A stretch of 44,456 bases of DNA from CF-96 sp028287605 (GTDB taxonomy: Bacteria; Chloroflexota; Dormibacteria; Aeolococcales; Aeolococcaceae): assembly GCA_034666465.1 (NCBI GenBank), contig JAXDLT010000025.1, forward strand, positions 1-44,456, in the 5' to 3' direction. The stretch's first letter is position 1. Each line of letters opens with the position of its first letter. Of this stretch, positions 23,492-31,477 are shown piece after piece. A program made the translations under genes and the position numbers. Under the pieces are notes generated by a model. That model did no database searches, had not been told where the DNA came from, and was given only the letters and a program-made list of their open reading frames with translations.

Positions 23492-26152
23492 TTGCATCTT
23501 CTCGTGCCCGATGGCAGCGACGCCATGGTGATCCTCTCGACCCTGGCGAACGGCCACAGCGCCGAGGACGAGGACCCGCGCGCCGTCTTCGCCGAGCGCC
23601 TGGGTGAGCTCGATCACCTCACCGTCTCGTTCACCGACGCGGAGCCGCCGCAGGTGCGGCTCGCCCTCCCCGACCTCACCCTGCAGTGCGCCGTGCAACC
23701 GGCGCCGGACGGGATGCGCGAGCACCTGGCCCTCCGCGTCGACGCGGTCAAGCCGACCAGCGGGCACCCCGAGGGCGCCAAGGTGCTCACGATCACGGCG
23801 CGTCACCCGGTGGTCAGCGCCGACAACGGCACCGTCAGCGACACCTTCCGCCTGCTCGACTGGCGCGAGTCCAGCCGGCGGGCCGCGGTCTCGCCGCAGC
23901 TGTACGCCACCCTCAAGCTGGTCGACCGCCTGGAGGGCGCCGAGAAGCAGCGGGCGGCCACCCAGCGCACCCGCTTCGTCGCCGCCCGCGAGTCCTGGCG
24001 CTGCCGCAACTGCCGCGCCCTCTGGCGGCCCGACGACCACGAGCGCTGCCCCTCCTGCGGACGGGTCTTCACCGAGGCCGACCGCCGTCAGCCCGAGGTC
24101 GGCAAGGTCGAGTTCACCGTCCCCCCGGACGACCCGCTCAACCTCCAGGCCGACGCCGCGGTCCTGGTCGAGCCGGAGGACGAGCCAAACTTCGTCGGCC
24201 GGGTCAGCCGCATCGACCACCACCGCCGCATCGTCGAGGTGGTCTGCCGCACCTTCGAGCACGCCGGCACCGAGGGCTACATCACCCCGTCCTTCAACCG
24301 CGCCCTCTACCAGGCCAAGCGCAGCGTCCTCGCCGCCATCGCCACCAAGGACTACGGCGTCGGCCTGCTCGCCCAGCTGCTGGTGGCGCCCCGGACGCTG
24401 GCGCCGCCGCTGCCCGACGAGATCGACGGCGCCGGCTGGCTGACCGACGGGATGATCCCCAACCCGCCCCAGAACCGGGCGGTGTCGCTGCTCTCCAACT
24501 GCTCCGCCGGTCAGTGCGTGTTCATCCAGGGGCCGCCGGGAACGGGCAAGACCACGGTCATCGTCGAGGCGGTGAAGCGGCGCCTCGCCCAGGACCCCGA
24601 CCAGCGCATCCTGGTCACCTCGCACAGCAACCTGGCGGTCGACAACGCGCTGGAGCGGCTCGCCGGCACGCCGGGGATGCGCGCGGTGCGGGTGGCGCGC
24701 GCCGAGCGGGTGCACCCGACCGTCGACCAGTTCCGCTGCGACGACGAGGACGACCCCCGGCTGCTCACCGCCAACTGCTACTTCGCCACCTGCGCCACCG
24801 CGGCGACGTCGGGCATCACCGACATGAACTTCGACATCGTCATCCTCGACGAGGCCAACAAGGCGCGCGCCGACGAGGCGCTGCCGGCGCTGCGGCTGGG
24901 CTCCGCGGTGGCGATGGTCGGCGACCACAAGCAGCTCCCGCCGGTCGAGGACGACGCCCTCTACGGCATCGTCGAGACCGACCCGGCGCTCGAGGACCTG
25001 GTCAACCGCAGCCTCTTCGAGCAGTGCTGGGAGGGCGGTCTCGTCGACGACGCGAAGTGCCTGCTCACCGTGCAGCACCGCATGCACCCGGACATCTCCG
25101 CCTACGTGTCGAAGGCGTCGTACGACAGCCAGCTCGAGGACGCGGCGGAGGTGCAGCAGTACTCCTTCGTCACGCGCAAGCCGTTCCCGGTGGCGCTGCA
25201 CTTCGTCGACACCGAGGGGATGAAGGGCAGCAGCGAGCGCCGCGGCCCGGGCGGCGCGCTGCGCAACGAGGCCGAGGTGCGGATCGCCGCCCAGGTGGTG
25301 CGGCTGCTCGACGAGCGCTGCCCGCGCGACCTGAGCATGGCGGTGATCGCGATGTACGCGGAGCAGGTCGAGCGCCTTCGCCAGGCGCTGGGGCGGCGCA
25401 AGTTCAAGCGGCCGGTGAAGATCGACACCGTCGACTCCTTCGAGGGACGGGAGGAGGACCTGGTGGTCATCTCCCTGGTGCGCAGCAACGAGCGCGGCCG
25501 CATCGGCTTCCTGCGCGTGCCCAACCGCCTGAACGTGGCGATCTCGCGAGCGCGCCGGCTGGTCGCCTGCATCGGCGACAGCGCCACCCTGCGCGCCGGC
25601 GAGGAGTCGATGTACGGGGTGCTGGTCGAGGCCGCCCGCTCCACCGGCGGCTGGCTGTCCGCCAGCGAGCTGGTGACCCCGACCAAGCGCACCCAGGCGC
25701 CGCGGCGCCGCCCGGCGGTCGCGGCGGCCGCGGCCGAGGGCGCGGGCGACGTCGAGGCTCCGGGGCGTCCCGCCCGCCGCCGCCGCCGCCGCGGGGCGCG
25801 CCGTCCCGGCCCGCAGCAGCAGCCGGTGGCCGCCGCCGCGCCGGGCACCGAGGAGGAGGCCGCGACGGCCGCCGCCGCCGGCGGCGAGGCCGGCACCGAC
25901 GGAGCGCCCGCCCGCCGCCGCCGCCGCCGCCGCCGCGGCCGGGGCGCCGGCACCGGCGCCGAGGCGCGTCCCGAGGCCGCCGCCGTCACCCCCGACGCCC
26001 CTCCGGGAGAGCAGGACGAGAGCGGCGACGCCACCCGGGCCCGTCGCCGGCGTCGCCGCCGCCGCAGCGGGCGGGGCGGAGGAGGCGAGGGCGGCGCACC
26101 GGCGGCGGCCGCCCCGGCCGCCGAGGCGCCCTCCGGGGGTGGGGGCGACTAG
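23492..26152 (+). CDS. UPF1/DNA2-like superfamily 1 helicase with zinc ribbon and Arg-rich tail
   Basis: An 886-residue helicase. A zinc ribbon has CRNC and CPSC at about residues 171-189. The two RecA-like folds carry Walker A GPPGTGKTT at about 347, SHSNLAVDNALERL, Walker B VILDEANKARADEA at about 453, motif III GDHKQLPPVE at about 477, QHRMHP at about 528, motif V TVDSFEGREEDLVVISLVRSN, and motif VI LNVAISRARRLVACIGD at about 680. This order matches SF1B helicases of the UPF1/DNA2 group, 5'-3' on DNA or RNA. The last 150 residues are low complexity with three arginine blocks separated by Ala/Glu stretches, likely nucleic-acid binding. The start is uncertain: TTG 23492, GTG 23504 or ATG 23525 are possible. 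Confidence 0.88.
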   Translation: MHLLVPDGSDAMVILSTLANGHSAEDEDPRAVFAERLGELDHLTVSFTDAEPPQVRLALPDLTLQCAVQPAPDGMREHLALRVDAVKPTSGHPEGAKVLTITARHPVVSADNGTVSDTFRLLDWRESSRRAAVSPQLYATLKLVDRLEGAEKQRAATQRTRFVAARESWRCRNCRALWRPDDHERCPSCGRVFTEADRRQPEVGKVEFTVPPDDPLNLQADAAVLVEPEDEPNFVGRVSRIDHHRRIVEVVCRTFEHAGTEGYITPSFNRALYQAKRSVLAAIATKDYGVGLLAQLLVAPRTLAPPLPDEIDGAGWLTDGMIPNPPQNRAVSLLSNCSAGQCVFIQGPPGTGKTTVIVEAVKRRLAQDPDQRILVTSHSNLAVDNALERLAGTPGMRAVRVARAERVHPTVDQFRCDDEDDPRLLTANCYFATCATAATSGITDMNFDIVILDEANKARADEALPALRLGSAVAMVGDHKQLPPVEDDALYGIVETDPALEDLVNRSLFEQCWEGGLVDDAKCLLTVQHRMHPDISAYVSKASYDSQLEDAAEVQQYSFVTRKPFPVALHFVDTEGMKGSSERRGPGGALRNEAEVRIAAQVVRLLDERCPRDLSMAVIAMYAEQVERLRQALGRRKFKRPVKIDTVDSFEGREEDLVVISLVRSNERGRIGFLRVPNRLNVAISRARRLVACIGDSATLRAGEESMYGVLVEAARSTGGWLSASELVTPTKRTQAPRRRPAVAAAAAEGAGDVEAPGRPARRRRRRGARRPGPQQQPVAAAAPGTEEEAATAAAAGGEAGTDGAPARRRRRRRRGRGAGTGAEARPEAAAVTPDAPPGEQDESGDATRARRRRRRRRSGRGGGGEGGAPAAAAPAAEAPSGGGGD
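25912..25935. repeat. (CCG)8 trinucleotide run inside the helicase gene
   Basis: Eight consecutive CCG units encode part of the second poly-arginine block of the helicase tail. Slippage here would change the number of Arg codons without shifting the frame. Confidence 0.7.
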
Positions 26153-26156
26153 GGGC

Positions 26157-26729
26157 ATGCCCGCCGCCGCTCCGATCACCGTCTACGTGCGTCCCGGTGA
26201 TCCCGACTCCGAGGCGATGGTCGCCCACCTCCGCTCGCGGGGGCATCGCTTCACCACCCGCGACGTGCACAGCGACCCCTCCGCCTCGGCCGTGCTCTTC
26301 GGCAAGCTCGGCCGGGTGGCGGTGCCCGCCGTCCAGGTGGGCGAGCGGATGCTGGTCGGCTACGACCCGGTCCAGCTCGCCCGCCTCCTCCCGTCCCAGG
26401 AGGCCGAGGAGCCCCCGGTGAGCTTCGGCGCCGCCGTCCGCTCGGTCAGCCCCGAGCTCGCCCGCGAGCGTGGCCTGCCCGCGGCGTGGGGCGTGGAGGT
26501 GGGGCGGGTGACCCCCGGCACGCCGGCCGCCGAGGCGGGGATCCGCCCCGGCGACGTGATCACCGGCGTGGGTGCCTACACCCTGTCGGGCAGCGCCGAC
26601 CAGTTCCGCGCCGCCGTCGCCGCCCGGCGGCCCGGGGACACCATGACGCTGACCGTCCGCCGGGACGGCGACGACGTGGTGCTCCCCGTGACCTTCCCCC
26701 GGGCTGGCGCCGAGGACGGGGCCGGCTGA
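26157..26729 (+). CDS. Glutaredoxin-like domain lacking cysteines, fused to a PDZ domain
   Basis: A 190-residue protein that starts four bases after the helicase stop. Residues 1-75 follow the glutaredoxin/NrdH pattern (ITVYVRPGDPDSEAMVAHLRSRG, then GRVAVPAVQVGERMLVGYDPVQLARLL), including the cis-Pro region VAVPAV. The CPxC site is replaced: where the family has GCPYC this protein has GDPDS, so no redox cysteine is left. Residues about 90-180 are a PDZ domain (WGVEVGRVTPGTPAAEAGIRPGDVITGVG and ADQFRAAVAARRPGD). No signal peptide is present. It is probably a cytoplasmic binding protein, not an oxidoreductase. It may share the helicase transcript. Confidence 0.8.
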   Translation: MPAAAPITVYVRPGDPDSEAMVAHLRSRGHRFTTRDVHSDPSASAVLFGKLGRVAVPAVQVGERMLVGYDPVQLARLLPSQEAEEPPVSFGAAVRSVSPELARERGLPAAWGVEVGRVTPGTPAAEAGIRPGDVITGVGAYTLSGSADQFRAAVAARRPGDTMTLTVRRDGDDVVLPVTFPRAGAEDGAG

Positions 26730-26750
26730 CCTACCCCGCCGAAGGCGGCG

Positions 26751-26802
26751 GTCGGGTGGCGCGGACCAGTTCCGGGCGGCGGTCGCCGCCCGGAGGGCCC
26801 GG
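26751..26802 (+). pseudogene. Decayed duplicate of part of the PDZ domain
   Basis: Bases 26751-26802 closely match 26585-26636 in the preceding gene, at an offset of 166 bases. Translated, the copy reads SGGADQFRAAVAARRA against SGSADQFRAAVAARRP in the intact gene. It lies after the stop with no start of its own, so it looks like the relic of a tandem duplication or of a second PDZ domain. Confidence 0.65.
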
Positions 26803-26810
26803 CCGGCTGA

Positions 26811-27065
26811 TCACCAGCCTGGTGGTGGCTCCTTGCGGTTCAGGAGCCTCACGAAGTCCTCCGCGCGGGCCAGCGCCTCCCAGCGCCGGTTGAAGAAGTC
26901 CTGACAGATCATCCGGCCGTCGGCGAGGCTGGTCACGGTGACCGCCCACTGGTTCAGCGCGCGCGCCACCTCGACCTCGTGAGTCTCGACCTCGTTGCGC
27001 AACACCACACCACTCGGGGCGGGACGCCGTCCGCGTTCGTTGCGTCGTGGAGCGACCATAGCCAT
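26811..27065 (-). CDS. Small hypothetical protein
   Basis: An 84-residue protein. The first 20 residues are basic (MAMVAPRRNERGRRP). The rest looks like a small mixed fold: VVLRNEVETHEVEVARALNQW, AVTVTSLADGRMICQDFFNRR and WEALARAEDFVRLLNRKE. ATG 27065 is supported by AGGAGGT six bases upstream. I do not recognise the family. It is on the strand opposite to the helicase and PDZ genes and about 175 bases downstream of the DUF72 gene end, so it may be transcribed alone or by read-through. Confidence 0.65.
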   Translation of the reverse strand: MAMVAPRRNERGRRPAPSGVVLRNEVETHEVEVARALNQWAVTVTSLADGRMICQDFFNRRWEALARAEDFVRLLNRKEPPPGW

Positions 27066-27240
27066 TGCGGTACCTCCTCCCGGAGCCGGTTCCAGGTCGG
27101 CCACAGCACCCCTCTCGCTGCGGGCCGGACACCGTGGGTTGGGAACGTCCAGGGCGTGCGGCCGGCCGGGGCCGACCACCAGCGGGTATCTTCCCGCATT
27201 CCGGCGCCAGAAAGAAGCCCGGGTTTGCTTTCCGAGCGGT

Positions 27241-28191
27241 TCAGACCCCCAGGTCGAGCTGGCCGGGCGGCGCGTCGAGGTCGGCGGCGCCGGCTGCGGC
27301 CCATTCGGGGAGCCGGCCGTCACGCTCGCGGAGGGTCTCCAGGACGGGCGGCGGCGGGAGGGGCAGCGGCACGTCGAGCAGGGCGGCGAGGTCGAAGGCG
27401 TTGACCACCGCGTAGTTGGAGCGATTGTTGTTCATGACAACATGGACAGGCACGCCCGCCTCGGCCGCGGCCCGGATCGCCGGGACCCACTCGCGCAGCT
27501 CCGAGGGGCGGTAGAGGTAGTCGAAGCGGTCGCGGCTGCTGGCGGCGTCGCGGATGTACCAGGTGCCCCGGTTGCGGCCGTGGAAGCGGGCGATGGCCAG
27601 CCTCGGCGAGGTCACCGCCAGCAGCGGCGGGGCGGTGGCGTCGCCGATCTGGGGGGCGTCGACGCCGACGTAGACGGCGTCGAGCTCGCCGAGCAGCTCG
27701 GCGGTGGCCGGCCAGGCGCCGTCGTCGAACCAGGAGCGGTGGCGGAACTCGACGGCGACGATGTCGTCGGGGTGGCGCTCCCGCGCCTCGGCGATGGCGT
27801 CGCGGGCCTGGGGGCTGTTCTTGAACCAGGGCGGGAACTGGTAGTGGACCGCCACCAGCCGGCCCGCCTCCCGCAGCGGGGCGAGGGCGGCGAGGAAGTC
27901 GCGCTCCTCCTCGGGGGTCGGGGCCCGCGGCCGGCCGCCCTCGCGCTCGTGCCCGGTGAGCGAGCGGTATGCCTTCACGTTGAACCGGAACCCCGGTGGG
28001 GTGCGCTGCAGCCAGCCCTCGACGGTGCTCAGCCGGGGGATCCCGTAGAAGGTGGTGTCCACCTCGACGATGGGGAAGAAGCGCGCGTAGTAGGTGAGCT
28101 TCTCGCGCTGCCGCGCGCCCTTCTCCAGCGCCGGAGGGTAGAAGCGCTCGTGGTCGGCCCAGTTCGCGGTGCCGACGAGGATCTCGGCCAT
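27241..28191 (-). CDS. DUF72 family protein (YecE-like TIM barrel)
   Basis: A 316-residue DUF72 protein. Typical motifs are ILVGTANWADHERFYPP at the N-terminus, YYARFFPIVEVDTTFYGIP at about 35, FRFNVKAYRSLTGH at about 68, AVHYQFPPWFKNS at about 115, IVAVEFRHRSWFDDG at about 145, and a late VHVVMNNNRSNYAVVNAFDLAALL at about 262, which has the Asn/Asp-rich site of the family. The biochemical role of DUF72 is not established. ATG 28191 is chosen from the motif position. The 5' end faces the divergent inositol-phosphatase-like gene with 58 bases between the starts. Confidence 0.9.
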   Translation of the reverse strand: MAEILVGTANWADHERFYPPALEKGARQREKLTYYARFFPIVEVDTTFYGIPRLSTVEGWLQRTPPGFRFNVKAYRSLTGHEREGGRPRAPTPEEERDFLAALAPLREAGRLVAVHYQFPPWFKNSPQARDAIAEARERHPDDIVAVEFRHRSWFDDGAWPATAELLGELDAVYVGVDAPQIGDATAPPLLAVTSPRLAIARFHGRNRGTWYIRDAASSRDRFDYLYRPSELREWVPAIRAAAEAGVPVHVVMNNNRSNYAVVNAFDLAALLDVPLPLPPPPVLETLRERDGRLPEWAAAGAADLDAPPGQLDLGV

Positions 28192-28236
28192 GGCTGACCC
28201 GATCATGGCCCAGGACGGCGGAGCGGTGCGTCGGGA

Positions 28237-28249
28237 TACGCTGTCCGCC
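28237..28249 (+). promoter_or_regulatory. Leaderless promoter of the inositol-phosphatase-like gene
   Basis: TACGCT (28237-28242) is followed by exactly seven bases and then ATG 28250, with no ribosome binding site. This matches the TANNNT-N7-start layout seen at 3482, 13964 and 29369. Confidence 0.5.
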
Positions 28250-29068
28250 ATGCGCCCTCTCGCCGAGCTCCGCGACTTGGCCGTGCGCGCCGTCGAGGCG
28301 GCCGGCGAGGTGGTGACCGGCTGGCGGGACGGCCGGCTGGCCCTCGACACCGAGAGCAAGGGGCGGGGCGACTACGTCACCGCCGCCGACCGCGCCGCCG
28401 AGGCAGCCGCCCTCGCGGTGCTCGCCGCCGGGGCGCCCGAGATCGGCGTGCTCGCCGAGGAGTCGGCCTCGACCGTGGCCAGCGGCGGCGCCGGGCCGCT
28501 GTGGGCCGTCGACCCCATCGACGGCACCACCAACTTCCTGCGCGGCTTCCCGGTGGTGGGGGTGAGCGTCGGCCTGCTGGTCGACGGCATGCCCGCCGCG
28601 GGCGCGGTGGGCGCGCCCTTCATCGGCGACCTCTGGTGCGGCGCCCTGGGGCTGGGCGCGTACGACCGCCGCGGCCGCCGGCTGTCGGTGGCCGGCGACG
28701 GCAGCGGGGTGGTCGCCACCGGCTTCCCCTTCCGCCGACCGGAGAACCGCGACCGCTACCTGCGGATATTTAAAAAAACCATCGAGGGAGTCGAGGACCT
28801 GCGCCGCGCCGGCGCCGCCAGCCTCGACCTCGCCTACACCGCCCAGGGCAGCTTCGACGGCTACTTCGAGCTCGGCCTGTCGCTCTGGGACGTCGCCGCC
28901 GGCTCGCTGCTGATGCTCGAGGCGGGCGGCGTCGTCACCGACTGGGAGGGCGACCCACGGGGCGTCTACCGCTCCGGCGACATCCTCGCCGGGTCGCCCG
29001 CCTGGCACGAGCGGATGCTCGACCTGGTCCGCTGCGCGGACGCGGCCGCCACCCCGGCCACCCCATAG
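28250..29068 (+). CDS. Inositol monophosphatase family protein
   Basis: A 272-residue Mg2+-dependent phosphatase of the IMPase/FBPase/histidinol-phosphatase group. It shows DYVTAADRAAEAAAL at about 41, the metal ligand Glu-Glu in GVLAEESAS at about 68, the signature AVDPIDGTTNFLRGFPVVGVS at about 85, and the second motif LWDVAAGSLLMLEAGGVV at about 213. The substrate may be inositol-, histidinol- or fructose-type phosphate. A striking AT-rich patch, ATATTTAAAAAAACC (28766-28780), encodes IFKKT in an otherwise very GC-rich gene and includes seven consecutive A. ATG 28250 follows a leaderless promoter. Confidence 0.9.
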   Translation: MRPLAELRDLAVRAVEAAGEVVTGWRDGRLALDTESKGRGDYVTAADRAAEAAALAVLAAGAPEIGVLAEESASTVASGGAGPLWAVDPIDGTTNFLRGFPVVGVSVGLLVDGMPAAGAVGAPFIGDLWCGALGLGAYDRRGRRLSVAGDGSGVVATGFPFRRPENRDRYLRIFKKTIEGVEDLRRAGAASLDLAYTAQGSFDGYFELGLSLWDVAAGSLLMLEAGGVVTDWEGDPRGVYRSGDILAGSPAWHERMLDLVRCADAAATPATP

Positions 29069-29085
29069 AGAGGAGACTCCCGGCC

Positions 29086-29304
29086 ATGGTCATCTCCCGC
29101 CGCGCCGCCTGGTACCTGGTGGGGCTTGCCGTCTGGAACCTGTACGTCTGGGTCACGTTCGTGCGCAACGTCTATCCCGACCACCACCTCGACGGGTTCT
29201 TCCTGGTGCACGTCGTGGTCGGCGCGGTGAGCGTCGCCCTCGCCGCCGGCGCCGGGGCGCTGGGCGTCCGGGCGCTGCGCTCCCACCGGTCGGCGCGGCG
29301 ATGA
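29086..29304 (+). CDS. SCO4848-like small membrane protein
   Basis: A 72-residue protein with two membrane segments: RAAWYLVGLAVWNLYVWVTFV at about 7-27 and LVHVVVGAVSVALAAGAGALGV at about 43-64, with a basic tail RALRSHRSARR. The first segment, with W and the VTFVRN motif, matches the SCO4848-type membrane proteins of actinobacteria as I recall them. It has GAGGAG about 11 bases before the ATG and follows the phosphatase gene by 17 bases, so it is probably in its operon. Function is unknown. Confidence 0.75.
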   Translation: MVISRRAAWYLVGLAVWNLYVWVTFVRNVYPDHHLDGFFLVHVVVGAVSVALAAGAGALGVRALRSHRSARR

Positions 29305-29355
29305 GGGTCGCCGGCGAGGAGGGACGCCGCATAACCCCCCGCCTGCGTCACGGTT

Positions 29356-29368
29356 TAGGGTGTGCAGC
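29356..29368 (+). promoter_or_regulatory. Leaderless promoter of the fabI operon
   Basis: TAGGGT (29356-29361) is seven bases before the GTG at 29369. There is no ribosome binding site, which decides this start against the upstream in-frame GTG at 29360, which would overlap the -10 element. Confidence 0.5.
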
Positions 29369-30199
29369 GTGACCGACGTGACCTCCGCTCCCGCCACCGC
29401 GCCGGCCCTGCTGGCGGGGAAGCGCATGCTCGTCACCGGCGTGCTCACCCCGCGGAGCATCGCGTTCTCGATCGCCGACGCGGCCCAGCGCGCCGGCGCC
29501 GAGGTGGTGCTCACCTCGTTCGGCCGGGCGATGACGCTCACCGAGAAGAGCGCGCGCCGGCTCGACCCCGTCCCCGACGTGCTGGAGATGGACGTCACCA
29601 GCACCGACCAGGTCTCCGCCGTCGCCGAGGAGGTGCGGCGTCGCTGGGGAGGGCTGGACGGGGCGGTGCACGCGATCGGCTTCGCGCCCGAGGACTGCCT
29701 CGGCGGCGGCTTCATGACCGCCCCCTGGGAGTCGGTGGCGATCGCGATGCAGGTGAGCGCGTTCTCGATGAAGACCCTCGGCGCCGCGCTCGCGCCGCTG
29801 ATGCCGGGCCGGGACGCGGGCGGGGGAGCGCTGGTGGCGCTGACCTTCGACGCCTCGGTGGCATGGCCGCTCTACGACTGGATGGGCCCCGCCAAGGCGG
29901 CGCTCGAGGCGGTGGTGCGCTACCTCGCGCGCGACCTCGGGCCGCAGGGCATCCGTGTCAACGCCGTCGCCGCCGGACCGCTGGAGACGATCGCGGCGAG
30001 GTCGATCCCGGGGTTCAAGGGACTCAAGGACCGCTGGGCCGAGCAGGCGCCCCTGGGCTGGGAGAGCGCCGACAGCGGCCCGGTCGCCGACGCCGTCCTC
30101 TTTCTGCTCAGCGGCATGGCGCGTGCCGTCAGCGGCGAGGTGCTCCACGTCGACGGCGGCTACCACGCTCTCGGGGCGCCGATGGGAGTAGGGACATGA
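29369..30199 (+). CDS. fabI: Enoyl-[acyl-carrier-protein] reductase, InhA-like
   Basis: A 276-residue short-chain dehydrogenase-fold enzyme that uses NADH to reduce enoyl-ACP in fatty-acid elongation. LLAGKRMLVTGVLTPRSIAFSIA at about 12 is the FabI nucleotide-binding start, LEMDVTSTDQV at about 75 and AVHAIGFAPEDC at about 102 are typical. The catalytic pair is in YDWMGPAKAALEAV at about 170 (Tyr and Lys spaced by six), followed by GIRVNAVAAGPLETIAARSIPGF. The YxWMxxAK form and overall pattern are nearer to actinobacterial InhA than to E. coli FabI. Its stop overlaps the fabF start as ATGA. Confidence 0.93.
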   Translation: MTDVTSAPATAPALLAGKRMLVTGVLTPRSIAFSIADAAQRAGAEVVLTSFGRAMTLTEKSARRLDPVPDVLEMDVTSTDQVSAVAEEVRRRWGGLDGAVHAIGFAPEDCLGGGFMTAPWESVAIAMQVSAFSMKTLGAALAPLMPGRDAGGGALVALTFDASVAWPLYDWMGPAKAALEAVVRYLARDLGPQGIRVNAVAAGPLETIAARSIPGFKGLKDRWAEQAPLGWESADSGPVADAVLFLLSGMARAVSGEVLHVDGGYHALGAPMGVGT

Positions 30200-31470
30200 C
30201 GAGCGGCAACGGCAGCGGGTCTGGACCGGCGCGGCGGGTGGTGGTCACCGGGCTGGGTGCGATCACGCCCCTCGGCAACGACTGGCGCTCGACCTGGGAG
30301 GCGTGCCGCGAGGGACGCAGCGGTGTCGGCCCGCTCACCCGCTTCGACCCCAGCGAGTACCCGGTGCGCATCGCCGGTGAGGTGAAGGGCTTCGACCCCG
30401 CCGCGGCGTTGGGGCGCAAGGAGGCGCGGCGCACCAGCCGGTACATCCAGTTCGGCCTGGTCGCCGCCCGCGAGGCGGCCGCCGACAGCGGCTTCGACAT
30501 TGCCGCCGAGGCCGACGACGTCGCCGTGATCATCTCCTCCGGCGTCGGCGGGCTCGACATCATGGAGAACGAGACCCTGGCGCTCCACGAGAAGGGCTGG
30601 CGCCGGGTGTGGCCCTTCACCGTGCCGACGATGATCGCGGACATGGCGGCGGGAATGGTCGCCATCGACCTCGGCGCCAAGGGACCGAACTTCGCGATCG
30701 TCAGCGCCTGCGCGTCCGGCGCCCACGCCATCGGCGAGGCGGCGGAGATCATCAAGCGCGGCGACGCCGTGGCCGCCCTCGCCGGCGGCTCCGAGGCGGG
30801 GATCACCCCGATCGCCATCGCCTCCTTCGCGATCACCCAGGCGCTGTCGACGCGCAACGACGACCCCGAGCGCGCCTCGCGGCCCTTCGACAAAGGCCGG
30901 GACGGCTTCGTGCTCGCCGAGGGTGCGAGCGTGCTCATGCTCGAGGAGCGGGAGCACGCGCTCGCCCGCAACGCGCGCATCTACGCGGAGGTGTCCGGGT
31001 ATGGCGCCACCGCCGACGCCTCGCACATCACCGCGCCCGACCCCAGCGGCTCGGGGGCGATCCGCTGCGTGCAGCGTGCCCTGCAGCGCGCCGGCCGGCG
31101 GCCCGAGGATGTCGGCTACATCAACGCGCACGGCACCAGCACCCCGCTCAACGACGCCGCCGAGACCCGGGCCTTCAAGGCGGTGTTCGGGGAGAGCGCG
31201 CCGCTCATCCCGGTGTCCTCGACGAAGTCGATGACCGGGCACCTGCTCGGCGCCGCCGGCGCACTTGAGGCGATGGTCTCGGTTCTGGCCATGTACGACC
31301 ACTACCTGCCACCCACCATCAACCTCGACGAGCCGGATCCCGAGTGCGACCTCGACTACGTGCCCAACGTGGGACGCGCGGCGTCGCCGAGGTTCGTGAT
31401 CAGCACCTCGTTCGGCTTCGGCGGCCACAACGCCTGCCTCGCCTTCTCGGCGGTCGACCGGCCGGAGTAG
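30196..31470 (+). CDS. fabF: 3-oxoacyl-[acyl-carrier-protein] synthase II
   Basis: A 424-residue ketosynthase that condenses malonyl-ACP with acyl-ACP. Motifs are RRVVVTGLGAITPLGNDW at about 13, the catalytic Cys in FAIVSACASGAHAIGEA at about 173, the first His in INAHGTSTPLND at about 313, the Lys in SSTKSMTGHLLGAAGALEA at about 344 and the second His in the same segment (GHLLGA), and SFGFGGHNACLAF near the end. Length and order are normal for FabF. It is translationally coupled to fabI and followed seven bases later by a macrodomain gene. fabD, acpP and fabH are not in the window. Confidence 0.95.
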   Translation: MTSGNGSGSGPARRVVVTGLGAITPLGNDWRSTWEACREGRSGVGPLTRFDPSEYPVRIAGEVKGFDPAAALGRKEARRTSRYIQFGLVAAREAAADSGFDIAAEADDVAVIISSGVGGLDIMENETLALHEKGWRRVWPFTVPTMIADMAAGMVAIDLGAKGPNFAIVSACASGAHAIGEAAEIIKRGDAVAALAGGSEAGITPIAIASFAITQALSTRNDDPERASRPFDKGRDGFVLAEGASVLMLEEREHALARNARIYAEVSGYGATADASHITAPDPSGSGAIRCVQRALQRAGRRPEDVGYINAHGTSTPLNDAAETRAFKAVFGESAPLIPVSSTKSMTGHLLGAAGALEAMVSVLAMYDHYLPPTINLDEPDPECDLDYVPNVGRAASPRFVISTSFGFGGHNACLAFSAVDRPE

Positions 31471-31477
31471 GGCGGCG

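Noticed and set aside
23291..26179. Minus-strand 962-codon frame opposite the helicase
   Set aside because: Mirror of the helicase codon pattern in a GC-rich genome; no motif, no ribosome binding site.
28765..28781. Programmed -1 ribosomal frameshift site in the inositol-phosphatase-like gene
   Set aside because: The A run is not in the X-XXY-YYZ phase needed for tandem slippage and no downstream stimulatory hairpin stands out; transcriptional slippage is the only remaining option.
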